From positions 1-6,689 of the forward strand of contig JACQXH010000034.1 of the NCBI GenBank assembly GCA_016208845.1: a stretch of DNA of 6,689 nt, read 5' to 3'. This stretch comes from Nitrospirota bacterium. GTDB lineage: Bacteria > Nitrospirota > Thermodesulfovibrionia > UBA6902 > BMS3Bbin08. Under the pieces are notes generated by a model. The model was given only the letters and a program-made list of their open reading frames with translations, was not told the DNA's origin and did no database searches. Of this stretch, positions 6,059 through 6,689 are shown piece by piece. Each line of letters begins with the position of its first letter. Position 1 is the stretch's first letter. A program made the position numbers and the translations under genes.

Positions 6059-6100
6059 AAAAAGAATTATTGAGAGGGTATTGTTTAAGGTATCTTGGAT

Positions 6101-6114
6101 TATTTTCTTGATTT
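6101..6114 (-). promoter_or_regulatory. Weak IHF-like site between the two palindromes
   Basis: On the - strand, AATCAAGAAAATA fits WATCAANNNNTTR with one mismatch in the final triplet. It lies between the two palindromic sites, where DNA bending could help an enhancer-bound activator reach the promoter. The area is AT-rich, so chance similarity is a real possibility. Confidence 0.2.
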
Positions 6115-6689
6115 TAAAGAGGATTGAATAAAGGGAAAGGGTAAATAATGGTGATGTTCAGAATCTGGACGGCGATGATGGCGCGTTCAATGATATTTTC
6201 AAGTTCTCTGACATTACCGGGGAAGCTGTAGTTTATCAAAATATTCATCGCTTCTTCTGAAATTCCTGTTATTTTTTTATTGGACTTTGGGAGGTGCTTT
6301 TGAAGGAATTAAACGGCCAGAGGTTTTATGTCGTCGATCCGGTCCCGCAGAGGCGGGATATTTATCTCCATTACGTTCAGCCTGTAGTACAGATCTTCCC
6401 GGAAACCCCCATCGGAAATAAGGCGTTTGACGTCCTGATTCGTAGCGGCGATAAATCTCACATCGACTTTTAACGGCTTTGTGCCCCCAACCCTGTAAAA
6501 CTCGCCATCTTCAACAACCTTTAAGAGTTTTGCCTGCAGGTTTGGCGATAATTCGGAAATCTCGTCAAGAAAAAGCGTTCCTGTATCTGCAATTTCAACA
6601 AGACCCTGTTTAGTCATTACAGCGCCGGTGAATGCTCCCTTTTCATGCCCGAACAGCTCACTGGAGAGACGCTCCTCTGTCAGGGTTGC
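6114..6689 (-). pseudogene. Broken sigma54-dependent (NtrC-type) activator, 3' part
   Basis: The gene enters from the right edge, so its N-terminus and Walker A are not visible. The AAA+ domain shows the sigma54-contacting loop ELFGHEKGAFTGA (about 6635-6656), Walker B GTLFLDE, sensor-1 region RFIAATNQD and arginine-finger region FREDLYYRLNVMEINIPPLRDR. The frame stops at TAA 6309-6311 (after DDIKPLAV), yet the same frame continues with normal family sequence: FLQKHLPKSNKKITGI, then YSFPGNVRELENIIERAIIA, ending near 6171. One substitution in a Tyr codon would explain the stop. The tail (VQILNITIIYPFPLFNPL, second stop 6114-6116) lacks a recognisable Fis-type helix-turn-helix. So there is a nonsense mutation plus a lost DNA-binding domain. 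If the first stop is a sequencing error, a HTH-less activator remains. The N-terminal sensory domain is unknown. Confidence 0.8.
6153..6174. promoter_or_regulatory. Putative activator site 2 (imperfect palindrome)
   Basis: GTTCAGA-A-TCTGGAC (6155-6169) is a palindrome with one mismatch. Together with its flanks it matches site 1 in 18 of 22 positions, in the same orientation, 116 bp farther upstream (about 200 bp before the predicted start). It lies where recognisable activator coding sequence ends, so it may be an activator site, a relic duplicated with site 1, or degraded coding DNA. Confidence 0.45.

Overview
The window looks like a bacterial chromosome segment of moderate GC (low 40s % by eye). 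The protein families (NtrC-type sigma54 activator, stacked universal stress proteins, TauE/SafE exporter with a TIGR02186-type partner) and a GTCATTCC...GGAATGAC intergenic palindrome suggest Nitrospirota (Thermodesulfovibrionia-like) or a Desulfobacterota relative. This placement is an inference from style, not from a marker gene.

Left part (1-1912, + strand). A palindrome-bounded intergenic repeat (1-76) is followed by an AT-rich control region with a promoter-like box, an inverted repeat over the -10 and a 12-bp direct repeat at a 33-bp period. These precede a complete AAA+ ATPase of the AAA_14/DUF4143 type (215-1567). The next 345 bases hold only a doubtful 35-codon ORF and a short heptamer tandem repeat.

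Middle part (1913-5942, - strand, read right to left). Six tightly packed genes form one likely operon: a divergent UspA-fold protein, a TauE/SafE-family permease, a TIGR02186-type two-TM protein with a large external domain, a tandem-domain universal stress protein with two intact nucleotide motifs, a single-domain universal stress protein whose nucleotide motif has decayed, and a stand-alone receiver domain. The receiver has Glu at the phospho-acceptor position, Asn for one acidic-pocket Asp and Ala for the switch Thr/Ser. Gaps run from a shared base (TAATG) to a few tens of bases, and most starts have strong Shine-Dalgarno sequences.

Right part (5943-6689, - strand). A close match to a -24/-12 sigma54 promoter lies just upstream of the operon. 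Farther upstream are two related 15-bp palindromes that look like activator sites. Beyond them is the 3' part of a sigma54-dependent activator (GAFTGA loop, Walker B and arginine-finger region visible). Its frame is broken by one in-frame TAA, and the usual C-terminal Fis-type DNA-binding domain is not recognisable.

Taken together, the window reads as a sigma54-controlled membrane transport and stress module. A putative anion or sulfur-compound exporter and its external-domain partner are co-expressed with three UspA-type proteins and a receiver that probably does not use normal phosphorylation. The neighbouring activator appears damaged, so present-day control may come from another activator. 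The transported substrate cannot be read from the sequence.
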